A stretch of DNA of 64,000 bases from assembly GCA_932294295.1 (NCBI GenBank), contig OW028582.1:3839515-3903514 (forward strand), read 5' to 3'. The translations under genes were made by a program, and so were the position numbers. This document shows, one piece after another, positions 25,621-37,497 of the stretch. Within the stretch, counting starts at the first letter, position 1. Each line of letters starts with the position of its first letter. Under the pieces are notes generated by a model. It made no database searches and had not been told where the DNA came from. It worked only from the letters and a program-made list of their open reading frames with translations. The DNA is from Alitta virens. Its lineage: Eukaryota > Annelida > Polychaeta > Phyllodocida > Nereididae.

Positions 25621-28600
25621 ATGATGGAGGTCCATAAATTACTTCTTTGTGTGACAGTAGCTGCAGTTGTGTGCATTGTTCACAGTTGTAACGAAGAAGT
25701 CTGCGCCAGCTTGGTAAGATATAACATGTTATTTTAGTTTTAACGGAATTAAAAGTCTTGTCATCAATACAGCGAGTAAGAAAATGGACACCAACATTTT
25801 TGGACCCCTTCAATTATTATAATTACCAGTCAAGTTTATATTTCTCTTATTTGCATTAAACAATGCCCTTTATTGACCCGTAATAATCATGCTTCTTTCA
25901 TGTATCTTTCATGTAATTTTTCCAGGTCAGTAAGTGTATGCTCCTGAAATCATGTGAATGCGACATGACCAACAAGGACAACTGCACATGCTGTAAAGAC
26001 TGCCACAAGTGCCTGGCTAAACTCTACACCGAATGCTGCGATTGCGTTGGTAGGTGATAGGAAACTCCCGTATGATAGTAATTAGTTAAGCCGTGCACTA
26101 AGAAAACCTTACCTGAAATCACATCCGTGCTTCGACCATTTCCACACTATTTTTAAAGTTTTTCTTTTTTTTGTATAATGACTTGTAAACAACTACGAAA
26201 GTGGTCCAAGCACGGAATCGAAAAACAATTAATTTAACGGCCGTTCAGCCAATCAGATGTGGCGATTCATTAAAAGACTCGCCTACTGAATAACGTGAAG
26301 GTGTTGCAACCACTTTTTTCGACCAGTGCAGTATTTACGCTATGTGGGTTGTCCAAATTTTACTGAAAGGGTAATGTTATCAAGGTTACCTGTATAATTG
26401 AAAAAACCTATCAAATATATTCCAAAAACATTTTTGGCCGCGCTGAAAATTTAAATCGCTAAAGGTCCCTAATTGAGTCAAACATCAAAGTACATTATTT
26501 TCCAAACCTGTACAGTTAAACCTGCTGTAGACACCTACCCAGATGCTGTAAACTGGCTTTCTTAATATAATTTCCTGAAATGTTTCTGTCTCTGCTCGGT
26601 CCCCTTGTTTCTTCAGGAAACTCAAATGACCTACTTTTTAAGAGATCGATACGCGCATACAACGTATTGCCAGCTGCACAAATGAGTTAAATGTTCACCG
26701 CTCTAGATTGCTTCATAAACAGCATATAAAATCCTAATGTCGTCGTTTTGGATTTTTTGAATTATAATGAACACAATTGAAACTGAGGTCTAAACTGCCT
26801 GAGTTAGTTGTGCAAATATTTTAGTGAGTTGCTCCAAAAGAGAATCTGTGCACGCTTGCGCTGCTTGCCCAGTAATTAAAAATATAGATGGCGTGGGCAG
26901 TGGACTTTCACACAGGAAATGTTTAAAAAAAAATGTTGGCAGGCAAACTAGCTCAGCTTTGCAAATAAATGACATGACTATATCATTGCATTTTCATGAA
27001 ATTCCTCCAGGTATGTGTCCCGAGAAAAACCCCAAGCAAAACTTATACCGGACGAGCACAGTGGAGGTCTTGCCCGATCCAATACCGGGGCTGTTCTCAG
27101 TTTTAACGGAAGAGCCTGATCCTTATTTGCGCTGGACGACCGACTCTTATCCCGCTCATCTTGATCTTCTCTACTTCAAACCGAGAGGAAACGGCTTAAA
27201 TCTTGATTTATCAGGTAAGGATGATCGGACTATTGAATCGTGCAGCAGCTGGGTGGTCTAGTTGTAAGATACTCGCATGCTCCTCTGAAGGACCCGGGTT
27301 TAATCCCAGGCCCGGGCACCTTTCATGAGCAACATCCGACCGCTGGATGGCGTTCTGATCAGACGTTAAATTGGCGGTCCCTTGTACTCTGTGTCTATGC
27401 TGAGGCAAGTAAAAGATCCCACCCATGGGGTAAATGTTACGTATGTGGCCCTTCCTCTCTCTCACCTCATTAATCAACCCTCAATAGCAGCAAGAACTTG
27501 CTCTAGAGGGCTGCACTTCCCATATCTATCTATCTATCTATCTATTTGTGGTATGATGCAATCTTATGCAAATTTTATAAATAATATCAGTGCCATTTAA
27601 TTAAAAAAAAGAGTATAAGTTTATAGAGCACCTGTTTCAGAAATGATTCAGCAAAATTCACATAGTTAGATTCAGCAGTTTGACAGCTGGTTTATTTAAT
27701 GCGCAAGAAAATGAAACAAGCTCTAGGACTCTAACAATGATGTAATAGCTAAATTAAAACTTGAAAAGTAAAGGAAAAGCTTTTAAGAAATTTGATCACA
27801 AGCATGCGCCCGTTGAAACAAGTGAGGGCAGTTCCATTTAAAAAAAAGGGGGGGGGGAGCATTTTCCCTATTTTTCTCCATTGGAGAACTCCTCCAAAAA
27901 CCTTCCTGTCAACCCCCCCCCCCCCCCCACTTTTAAATGGAACAGCCCTGACTTAATTGTCTTTTAAAATTGGTACCTTATAGGTGGCAGCACTGGAGCT
28001 CACATAACGCACGGAATTCATCGCATTCGACTTGACCCCAACACTCAGTACATCAACTGCAGCGTAGCGTTCATGTCTCAGTGCATGTCCTTGAACAAGT
28101 GCAGGACGTCTTGTCAGTCCATGGGGGCCGCTCGTTATCGCTGGTTTCATGACTTTGGCTGTTGTGAATGTATTGGACATACTTGTTTGGATTACGGTGA
28201 GTCTGGCTTCTAAATAATGCTATATAGTACTTCACCTTGATATCAGATATCGTACACTGCGCTCAATGAATGATAACCTCCAAAACTTACCGGAAGAAAG
28301 TATATGGAATTCACTGCTTTGAAGTTGTGGCTCCGCCGGTGGTATGGCTTACCTGCCCACTTGAGGAAGATCACATCGTTGTCAGTTTTCAAGAAGAGCT
28401 TAAAGACTCACTTGTTTAATATTGCTTTTAACTGAACCTCTTTTATTTTAATTTATATACACCAATTGACTTTATTTAATTTCGATTTTATCGATTTTTA
28501 GGGTCTGATTTTATCTTTACACTGTCAAGTGTAGTTGAATGTTTTATACACAGTAAATGTACTATAACATGTAATAATAATAAATAAATTAGTAAATTTT

Positions 28601-29084
28601 CTATTGTTCTTGGGAGGGATCTAAGTTATATTCCTCGTAGTAACTATTGTAATTTAAACTAATTTTTTTTTTTGGTAGTAAAAATTACAACTGACTCACT
28701 GCTTATCAGAGGGAGGGGAATATTTATTATTACTTATAAAGGATTTGAGAACTTCGTTGTCTTTCAAAATTTGTTTAAAGATATTTGTGAAATAAATGTG
28801 ACTCTCTGATGCAGTCTTGTGTTTACTTCATTTTAGGCAAGGGGGAGCCACAGTGCTTGAAGTGCCCTCTGAAGGATGGTGAAGAAGACGAAGATCCTTT
28901 GGCCGATCCTGAGGAAGCCGCGGCTGAAATGATCGACGTCCCTGACCCCCTCGAAGATGCATTACAAGACGAAGTAGAGCAGGCTCAAGTGGAAATCGAT
29001 GCGGCTAAGCAAGAAATTAACGATATGAACAGGGATACAGCTCAAGCTAAAAGGGCCCCGGTCAAAACCCAAAGTGTCAATTAA
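25621..29084 (+). CDS. TWSG1: Twisted gastrulation BMP-signalling modulator, 5 coding exons, 293 aa
   Basis: Coding exons are 25621-25713, 25926-26049, 27011-27214, 27984-28196 and 28837-29084, with junction phases 0,1,1,1. Twisted gastrulation is a secreted protein that binds BMPs and works with Chordin and Tolloid proteases to set BMP activity. Residues 1-22 form a signal peptide (MMEVHKLLLCVTVAAVVCIVHS). The mature N-terminus has the family's cysteine-rich BMP-binding module: CNEEVCASLVSKC, then [25 protein letters not shown]. Exon 3 carries STVEVLPDPIPGLFSVLTE. Exon 4 holds the second cysteine-rich domain: SVAFMSQCMSLNKCRTSCQS, MGAARYRWFHDFGCCECIG and CLDYG. The family normally stops soon after the KxxxCxxC motif, here GEPQCLKCPL. 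This copy continues with about 60 further acidic, helix-prone residues. The start is either of two adjacent ATGs. A 5' non-coding exon must exist, because a pyrimidine-rich acceptor sits just before the start. Confidence 0.97.
26095..26332 (+). mobile_element. ~245-bp repeat in TWSG1 intron 2
   Basis: It shares GCACTAAGAAAACCTTACCT, GTATAATGACTTGTAAACAA and CAGCCAATCAGA blocks, in the same order, with 56065-56310. The other copy ends GTTTTCTTAGTG, the complement of the start, so the family has inverted termini. Confidence 0.75.
27242..27545 (+). mobile_element. tRNA-derived SINE, best-preserved copy
   Basis: The head has pol III A-box-like (tggtctagttgtaagat) and B-box-like (GGTTTAATCCC) segments. 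A conserved body follows (CCTTGTACTCTGTGTCTATG, then GGCAAGTAAAAGATCCCACC). It ends in AGAGGGCTGCACTTCC and a (ATCT)n tail. The copy lies in TWSG1 intron 3. The same body recurs at least seven more times in the window, on both strands. Confidence 0.85.
27825..27949. mobile_element. GGGCTGTTCCATTTA MITE, copy 1 (TWSG1 intron 3)
   Basis: Left GGGCAGTTCCATTTAAAAAA and right TTTTAAATGGAACAGCCCT are inverted termini around a G run and a C run, so the whole element can fold on itself. Confidence 0.8.
28335..28600 (+). mobile_element. 3' end of a CR1/L2-like non-LTR retrotransposon in TWSG1 intron 4
   Basis: In one frame 28335-28435 reads WYGLPAHLRKITSLSVFKKS then LKTHLFN, ending in TGA. This is the common C-terminus (WNSLPxxLR...SLxxFKxxLKTHLF) of CR1/L2-type reverse transcriptases. 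An AT-rich UTR ends with (AAT)n near 28575-28590. The fragment is severely 5'-truncated. Confidence 0.75.
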
Positions 29085-29341
29085 AATGTTTTTTATTCAG
29101 CATTTTATTTGGTTCAAATAACAGGCTGTCAGACTGTAGTGCGAAAAAACACTTATCCTGCTGGTGAGATGTAATCTCAAATAATGCTTCCTACCGTCTT
29201 CATACAAGATTGAAATATTATCCTTTTGGATGCATGTACAGTGTACACCGACAACTGGGGCGGAAGGATGTATTTGAAAATTGAATGTCCGTGCTTCAAA
29301 TTAGTACCACAAATAATGATTATTGCGAAATCATTTTGCTT

Positions 29342-29543
29342 AGGGCTGTTCAATTTGTTTAAAAAAGGAGGGAGGGGGGTGGACCTGAAGATTTTTCAGA
29401 CATGGGGGGGGGGGGGAGGGGTCAGGGAAAAACTGATATTGGGGGAGGGGTAATATCATAATATAGAAAAAAAAAACACATAACGGGGGTATACAGTTTT
29501 TAGAAGTCCAACCCCATCCTTCTTTTATAAATGGAACAGCCCT
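29342..29543. mobile_element. GGGCTGTTCCATTTA MITE, copy 2
   Basis: It starts AGGGCTGTTCAATTTG and ends TATAAATGGAACAGCCCT, with G-rich and A-rich interior. It is 3' of the TWSG1 stop and may be part of its 3' UTR. Confidence 0.75.
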
Positions 29544-29904
29544 TATATATTTAATTATCAAAAAATGAGAGCTGCTTATTTGTGTACTTGTGCCATGATG
29601 TATAGTTATTTGCTTTTTAAAAGTAATCTCGTATCAGATGATTAATAAATTTACACTTTACTTATCAAGGGTATTTACCCATTATTAACCATTATTAACC
29701 ATGTTTCATTTTTATGTAAAAGTTGGATGACTCAAATTGCTATCTTTTTGTTACCCTACTAACACTGTCAATGTCATATCCCGTTTATTTTTAAACGATA
29801 CAGTATTGTTACTATTTTGTAAATGCATGGAAAAATCTTGGGCTTCCAAAAAAGTTGTTCTAAATGTTACTCGAGGACCAAGGACTCAAATGAAAATATA
29901 TCTT

Positions 29905-30124
29905 AGGGCTGTTTCATTTAAAAAAGAGATGGGGAGACAGGAAGATTTTCAGAAACCTCCCCCCCCCCCCCCCACACGCTTTTTGTTTTTTTGACCGAAC
30001 CTCCCCTTCATTTTTCTACATTAAGATATATTGAGAAAATACTGGTCAACCCCCTCCCCCTTTTTTAATTTGGACAAACGCTTCCTGTCCCCCTCCCCTT
30101 TTTAAAAAAAAATGAAACAGCACT
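29905..30124. mobile_element. GGGCTGTTCCATTTA MITE, copy 3
   Basis: It starts AGGGCTGTTTCATTTAAAAA and ends AAAAATGAAACAGCACT. It includes GAGAAAATACTGGTCAACCC, also found in the copy broken by an insertion at 60298. Confidence 0.75.
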
Positions 30125-30731
30125 TACTATATGTTAAAATTGGCTGTAGTGCTTAACATATTCTTATTATGCTCATAAATATATAAGGATGTTACTCAAC
30201 CGACGATGTATACATATTTATACTCATTTTATACACATTTATAGTAACTTATTCATTAATCATGTCTGTAGTATATCAGTATGTTTTTTTTTGTTTTTAC
30301 AAAATGTTTTGTGCTATTATTATTTCACCATTGGAGTGTTCAACAATATTCATTATTGTAATATATGTGGCTAAAAAAAATACTTGTGGTGCTTTTGAAT
30401 TTGAGGATCTAGAGCTGTTAGACTCTGTCGATTTTTAAAAACTAACATTAGTACTTTTGCAAACTGGCAAGTTAAGAAACTTTCCCGAACTTAGTGTCCA
30501 ACAAAAATTTGTGATTTCTTTTTGTGCGTGTTGCATGTTGCTATCACTGAGTTAATTAAACCACTGATTCAGATACATTTATTGCAATTTACATGAAAAT
30601 TAGCGTTACAATAACAATTTTACATTAAGGTGAGAGACCCCACTAAGAAAACTGAACTATGTGTTGTGTAAAATGATAGTGCATCCAGTGCCCAGAATGA
30701 TCTTTTTCAAGTTGTATCTCAAACCTACAGT

Positions 30732-30906
30732 AATGGGGAGAAAAAGTACCACAAGAGGTCGCTGCCACCGTAGCAGCTAGATAAGTATTGTTTGATGACG
30801 TCATCGATATTGTGACATCATCCATGTAGGGACGTCCTCTTATTGTCTTTTTGTGTACTACGATCGCAGTGCCCCCTGTAGGCTCTGTTACTTTTTCTCC
30901 CCATTG
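30732..30906. mobile_element. MITE with AATGGGGAGAAAAAGTA termini, copy 1
   Basis: Left AATGGGGAGAAAAAGTACC and right GTTACTTTTTCTCCCCATTG are inverted repeats. The interior has GATGACGTCATC and CTACGATCGCAGTGCCCCCT. Confidence 0.8.
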
Positions 30907-31006
30907 TTTAACTTACAGGATATAAAAAATACTCGTTGTGTCCCTACTACGACTGTACATATTTGAAGCATTGTATCATGGCTTCATGGTTAAGAATGTG
31001 GGAAAA

Positions 31007-31311
31007 AGTGCAGTATAGCAGACCCAAATTATTGACCATATTTAGCGAGCCTCCTTGCCAGGCCTATGACGTAAAATGTTTGAATTCAATGAGTGATGTC
31101 ACAAACTAACGGCGGCGCTGACACAAGAACACAAGTTTATCATAGTTTATTTTCCTTTTTCTTGGGCGCTGCTGCCCCCAAACCCCGCTACTCTACACAA
31201 ATGTATTCTTATATTGTGTGCCGGAACAAAATTTGGTCAAAAATGCAGATTATTTTCATGTATCATGGACGCCAAATATGGTCAATAATTTGGGTCCCGC
31301 TATACTGAACT
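31007..31311. mobile_element. MITE (AGTGCAGTATAGC termini), inverted copy 2
   Basis: The same termini and internal blocks as 19868-20137, in opposite orientation. A diverged relative also lies at about 39360-39560. Confidence 0.75.
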
Positions 31312-31474
31312 AAACCCAGAATGTGTTCTTTCAAAACTGTGTTCATCTTTATATTGTTGTACATGTATTACATTTTACCCCCTTATACAATGCACATCTA
31401 TATTAATAAATGTGTTGTACACATAATTGTATACTGTCGTCTTTCATTGCCTCGGGGTTATCAGTATGAAATTT

Positions 31475-31770
31475 TGTTAGCTGGGTGATGTAGTGGTAAG
31501 ACGCTCGCCTGCTCTTCTGAAGGACCCAGGTTCAATCCCAGGCTTGGGTATCCTTCATGAGCAACATCCCAGCTGGATGTTAATGGGATGATACGTTAAA
31601 TTGGTGGTCCCTTGTATTTGGTGTCTATGCTGAAGCAAGTAAAAGATCTCACTCATGAGGTAAATGTGTAACATGGGGGGGTGGGGGGGGGGGGGGTGAC
31701 GTACTGCTCTCTCACCTCATCATGCAGCTTATACGACCAGCTGCTAGAGGCAAATATAATGATGAGATAA
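31475..31770 (+). mobile_element. SINE copy downstream of TWSG1
   Basis: The tRNA-like head GGTTCAATCCCAGGCTTGG, the body TTGTATTTGGTGTCTATG and the 3' end CTGCTAGAGGCA are recognisable. A poly-G run has expanded near 31674-31697. Confidence 0.75.
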
Positions 31771-32058
31771 GACTTATTTGTGCATTACTTAACCCATTCT
31801 AGATGATGTCTTGTGAACGACATCTTGTAAAGATTTTGAGCATGAAGAATGCTCTGGTCTGGAATTGAGCCTGGGACCTGCAGTGGAGCTGGCTAATGTT
31901 TTTAAACTGACCAATGCCAATACGTAAACGTTTTACCAAGAAAGAACATCCTGGAAAATATTTCACGACAATATTAAGGAATAACTTTTTAAGTTTCTGG
32001 GCCAAAATTTGCATTTTTGCCCATTTTCAACGGCCTTACGAAGCTGAGTGTGTACATA

Positions 32059-32233
32059 CAATGGGAGAAAAAGTACCACAAAAGATCACCGACACTAGCA
32101 GAGAAGTATCATTTGAGGACATCTATATTGTGACGTCATCCATGCAACTGGTGTAGTGCCGACTTCATCTTATTGTCCTTTTATGTGCTACGATCGTAGT
32201 GCCCCCTGTAGCCGTTATATTTTCTCTTCATTA
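32059..32233. mobile_element. MITE with AATGGGAGAAAAAGTA termini, copy 2
   Basis: Same length and block order as the copy at 30732 (GTGACGTCATCCATG, CTACGATCGTAGTGCCCCCT); the right terminus is more diverged. Confidence 0.8.
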
Positions 32234-32296
32234 GTGTCATCAAAAAACAAGAAAAACCATCTTTTTTTTTTTCAACTTTGCACAGCAAAGAACATC

Positions 32297-35200
32297 TTTA
32301 TTTTGAAAACAAATTGCAAGCTGATTCCATTTCAACATTCAACAAAACGTTTAAAGGAGTCGTTATTATACTCTGCGGTCGTCACAAACACCGTCAGAGA
32401 AACTTTCGCTTGTGCCTCGCAGTACATTCAGCTTTTTAAAAAGGAAAGAAAAAAACCATTATATTAGTCACAGACCAATGTCATTTTTGGGCGTAATAAT
32501 ACTGTAAAAACATTCAAAAAGGCAAATTTGATACTGTGCAAATTATTAAGGCAAATACATTTCACATAGAATTACATCCTTAGTTATTGTTATACAAATT
32601 TCACATATACGAATCATTCAGTTAATTAATCACTGCAATTCAACAGTAAAACAGAGAATAAGTTGACACTTAATTTTCATACAGTACACGGAGGTATAAA
32701 TCACAAATACAACGATTTTCATGAATAATCAACAACGGGGAACCCACCATGAATTAATCTCATTCTCATTTTAAATATTGCCCAATTTGCGGAACTTGAG
32801 CTCCATCAACAACGTATAAGTATAATCAATTAGACATATTTAACAAATAATTACAATTTTAACTGATATTGTGAATTTTGTACTTGTATATTTCAAATTA
32901 TTATGTGATCTGATAATTAAAATTTCTCAAATATTACCGTGGTTGATTGGTACTTAGTATGTACAAATATTACACAATGCAATTCTCTTTAAAGGCTCCT
33001 AGCACTCGCTTAGAAAACAAAAGAAATATGTGTAGAATAACAGTGTCCAGCACGATGACAAAAGAAATCGTACGATATCAAAAATTGTTTTTTCAAAATT
33101 CGCTAGAACCATTTGAAAAAAAATAATAAATGTATGTAGAAAACACAACTTCGCAATATTTACGGTTTCAAACCCAGATACAATAAAGTCTATTCACACC
33201 TAAGCCATTTGCACAGGGTCCCTAATAGACCATCGTTATAAACATAGTCTTCAGGATTGTTTTGGAGACTTGCATCCTACACCCTTTTCACGCAGCAGCC
33301 ATGGTGACATTTTTTGCCTCATTGACCTCATTTTAATTACGTCATATATTATGACATCATTACTTTTCCATTGCCCTAACACTCAGTGACCTCACCATGG
33401 CCATTGTCTACTGATGACGTCGCAATACTATATCTGAGTACAAAGAGCGTTCAAGGCGAAAATGCCAACATGGCTGCTCTGTGAAAAAATAGTATATACT
33501 CGTCAATTGTACAGAAACGGGTCAAACATGCAAACGGCAGAGGGATGAATTTAGTCTATTTAGGGTCGAATAAACATTTTACAGTACCATACATTACCAA
33601 ACACGCCTGATTCATATGAGGCATGCATCCACTAGCAGCTGCATATTTCTGCTTTATGTGACAACTACCGGAGATACAGGGTGTATAAACATTTAGGACA
33701 GGAACACCTAAACCAACAGCTTTCTGTTTAGTTTTTGACTAAAAAATGGGTTCCGAACACCAAAATAGAACAGAAATCGGCGAGACTCTGCATTACGAGA
33801 CATGTAGGTGATATTGATATTCAAAAAGGCAATTAAAATTTTTGATGTCACCTTACGAGACAAATTCTTAAACTGGCATTGTCGTTACTTTCCCAGCTAT
33901 TTGATGCCACAAACTGCAATCACCTCATTGTGTTTAAATACGACCTACTTAAGATTTGATGTCAGTGTATATCATCTTCGTAAAGCAAGCCCCACTCATC
34001 CGCACGGCTACGGCAAGCTGCACGGGGTAAGTGGACTTGCCCTGGGAAGATGGTGTAGATGTATTAAGCTCTTCTAAGATTAATTATTATGCCACTGTAA
34101 TGACATATGACAGTAAAACCAAAGAATGAACATTCTTTTACCACGATTCTTTCAGACGTTACACATTTTCTCGATTACAAGCCGGGGGTCTCTTTTTCAG
34201 TGGAGGGCATCTTTTCTTCAATGTCTATGTGAGACCGGAATTTATTATACCTTCAAGGTCACTGTAGCACCAGCCTCTTAACTACAGTTAGTTTCATTAA
34301 AAACGGCCTGCCAAATTGAAACTAGACAAAGCTGTCATAGCTGGCTACTCAAAACCGGACCTAAAAGTACACATTTATGATATATTCAATAAATTTCTTA
34401 CATTTACCAAGGTTTATATAAGCTGATTTTTAGCTATAGAAGTGGACAGAAGCAGCTGGCTTTAGCATGTTTAGACTACAGCCAGGTACCGGTCGCTACT
34501 GACAGCTAGAGTCGACCGTATTTTATGAAACTAACTGCAGATCACCGTGTCTGTACAGTTTATTATTTGTGAGCATTACCAGACAAAAGAAACTGGCGTG
34601 ACCTTCATAATCTAAAAAGTATCGTTACGCAATGGAAAATTGTATTGCTAACTTTCACACTCTGAATTGCCTCGTTTTGTTTTGCTTGAACAATTTTGAG
34701 TCGAGGACCACAGTGACTGAGTATGTGCGCATTAAGGTTCTAATACATTTTTCACACTTCACAGTCAGTTTCCTGGGAACCTCCAGGGACCCAAGCAGAG
34801 ACAGAAATCAGTCTCTATTGATTTTTAGACCCTGCTCGCAATTAAGAAACCATGGTAACCAAGAAAAACCATTGCGTGCAAACCGTATGAAATAACCAGA
34901 TTCCATATTTGACGCGTGGCAATACATACAATTAACAAGAGTACATTTATACAGACCACTAACAAACACCTAAATAATGATATAAACAATTATAACCTTA
35001 CAAAATTGCTCATCAATTTAATATTCCAGGCACTAGTGCTAAAAATTTACCAATGGCACACTTGCATGTATGATGGAACTGACCTTCCATGTTATCTCAA
35101 TCGTTTATAAACACCATTTATAACCCATAAACCAACATTCTGTTAATTATAACTAATAAAGACCCTTATTTCCTGTCCTTAAGCTTGGATATGTGTTCAC

Positions 35201-37497
35201 GTCATGATATTTTAGTCAATTTAATGCGGCTCAAACAAATCACGGTAAAAATTTCTTCGGAATCTCTTTGTAACTCACACAACAAGACTAAGTATAAATC
35301 TGTTAGTATTTTGCTTCATCATTAAAGAGTTGGACTGAAGAGAAAATAACCATCTTAATCCACGCCCAACTTATATAATAAAAAAATTTGAGGGTGCCGG
35401 GGAAAATCATAGTACAGTGGTAACAAGAATAGTAGTCAACCATTTTATATGGGAAATAAAGCCGACTAAAATGTTAACTATTGATGTCACTACATATCAC
35501 CGAACAACTAGATCATTAACGGAGTATTGACGTGATTTGATGTCCTGATGTCTTAATATCAGGGGAAAACATATCAGTGTTCCAGCTAGGATTTTAATTG
35601 GGCATGGCGCAGAAGAATATTAGGGCACCTAAATACTCATATAGGGAGGGCGCTGAGCTAGTTGAACAGCATAAAAACAAAAATGGCGTTCACAAAATCA
35701 GGCATGGCGCACTGGGCGTTTGGCATGGCACAACGGGCCTAGCTGGACCACTGCATATCACTCGAATTTGTAATTGCAAAATTCAGCAGGTTTGAGGGAT
35801 ACTAGAATAAAAAGGGGGGCAAAAAATACGAGAGAAAAAAAAACTTTCATTACCAAGAATATAACACTTTTAGTGCCACAGTTTCACAAGTTAAATTACT
35901 GACCGTTTGGCAACAGCTTTAAAATACACATGTATATGATACCTCCACGTCAAACACATGTAGCAGGTTAAATTTATATGATATACTTGAGTGAACATTA
36001 GACGGCAAATTCCAACCATACTAATACCAATACCATGAGACTTGAGTAAATTCACGCCTGAGGTTCTTAGGGAAAGAAATATAAATATTTCGCACGATTT
36101 TAGCACTATTTTTTGGCTGACTGCTACAATACTGGAGCAATGGAAGAATGTTACCAGCAGAATATTGAGAATTATTCGAATGCATTACTTTAGTACAATG
36201 CGATATCTAAATCACCCCAAAACATGAATCTTACAATTCACTAAAATTGCCAGCAATTTGAATCTAGGTTTTTTAACGATCATTTGACCGAGTATACGGA
36301 GTTACGTGGAAAACAATTAGTAAACCTTAATTAGCACACACAAAAACCTCTTGAATTTTCAATAGCGCTCTGCGCTTGTCACCTGTGCAGGCGCGGGTTC
36401 AGAGGGGGCGCCGCCGGCGTGCGCCCCCCGTTTGGTGCTGATTTTACATTGCAATAATAGCCATCAGTCAGGGAGATTAGCTGACAATTAATGACATCTG
36501 AAATTTTCTGGATCCGCCACTGCCTGAGTGTTATATATAACTATCTAATTATGACAACAAATGTTGAACTACGGACACCAGGCTTGTTTGAATTGTGTGA
36601 ACAAATTCTGTACTACAACCTTAAGTCAATACAAGTCACCTTCGGTATAATTCTACTAAGTTTTGATCACCCTAAAAACAAAATCACTATTCAAAATGTA
36701 AGTATATCCATATAAGCACAAACTCAAAATAACCGCTACACTAATTAGTAATACACATTCACCTAAATCAAAATAAATGGCATATACACTTAACTGACTC
36801 CGCAAACTAGTGTTAACAGAATTCCTAGATTTATACAGAAATTCCTACATCCTATAAAGTAAAGTATATAAATGAAAAATACTGATAATAATACTACTGT
36901 TTCGACTCAAATTTCGCTCCATACTACCACAGTTTCCTGACACAATGAAGCGTCCGTATAACCCTGAACAATGATAGATGTTTATGCCAGTGGACATTTT
37001 CTCATGTTTACCCTTATAACTTAATCATAAACGTACAAACTCTTAACTCCTCATCATTTAGTATTAGATCTGATATCAACGATGTTACGAAACTTCATAC
37101 TTCAAACATTTGCCACACTTAATCAATGCTATGCAACAAATTACTAGAGTCTTACATATTAATCAAGGAATGTTCTTTAATTCCTAAATTCCTAACAAAT
37201 GTAGCCGTTTGTCGGACATAACCTTAGTATATTATCAATTAGTCATACAACCCGAACTTATCTCAGTCATCGTCTTCATACTTTTTATGTTGGAAAACTA
37301 GAGTATTATAACATTGTCATCAATCCAATTAAGCAATTTTGAACAAATTGTTGAACAAAATTTCGGTCAATCCATGTAATACATCGAATTCACCAATTTT
37401 AATATGTATCAATTTGACAATGCACCAAACTCCAAATTTCGTACACTTTTTCTTTCTCAACGATGCTCATGCTCATTCACGCCGTGCGACGAATACT
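32297..37497 (-). other. Possible long 3' UTR of the 625-aa gene, otherwise gene-free
   Basis: Downstream of the TAA at 37498 there is about 5 kb of even, AT-rich DNA with few of the mobile elements that crowd the rest of the window; the exception is one hAT-like MITE at 35575-35753. I see no coding exon on either strand. A minus-strand AATAAA (TTTATT at 32297-32302) could be the polyadenylation signal, though many other AT-rich sites exist. The extent of the UTR is a guess. Confidence 0.3.
35575..35753. mobile_element. hAT-like MITE (CAGTGTTCCAGCTAGG termini), copy 1
   Basis: It starts CAGTGTTCCAGCTAGG and ends CCTAGCTGGACCACTG, inverted termini around GGCATGGCGCA repeats. Copies also occur at 45110, 46579 and 49764. 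Confidence 0.8.
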
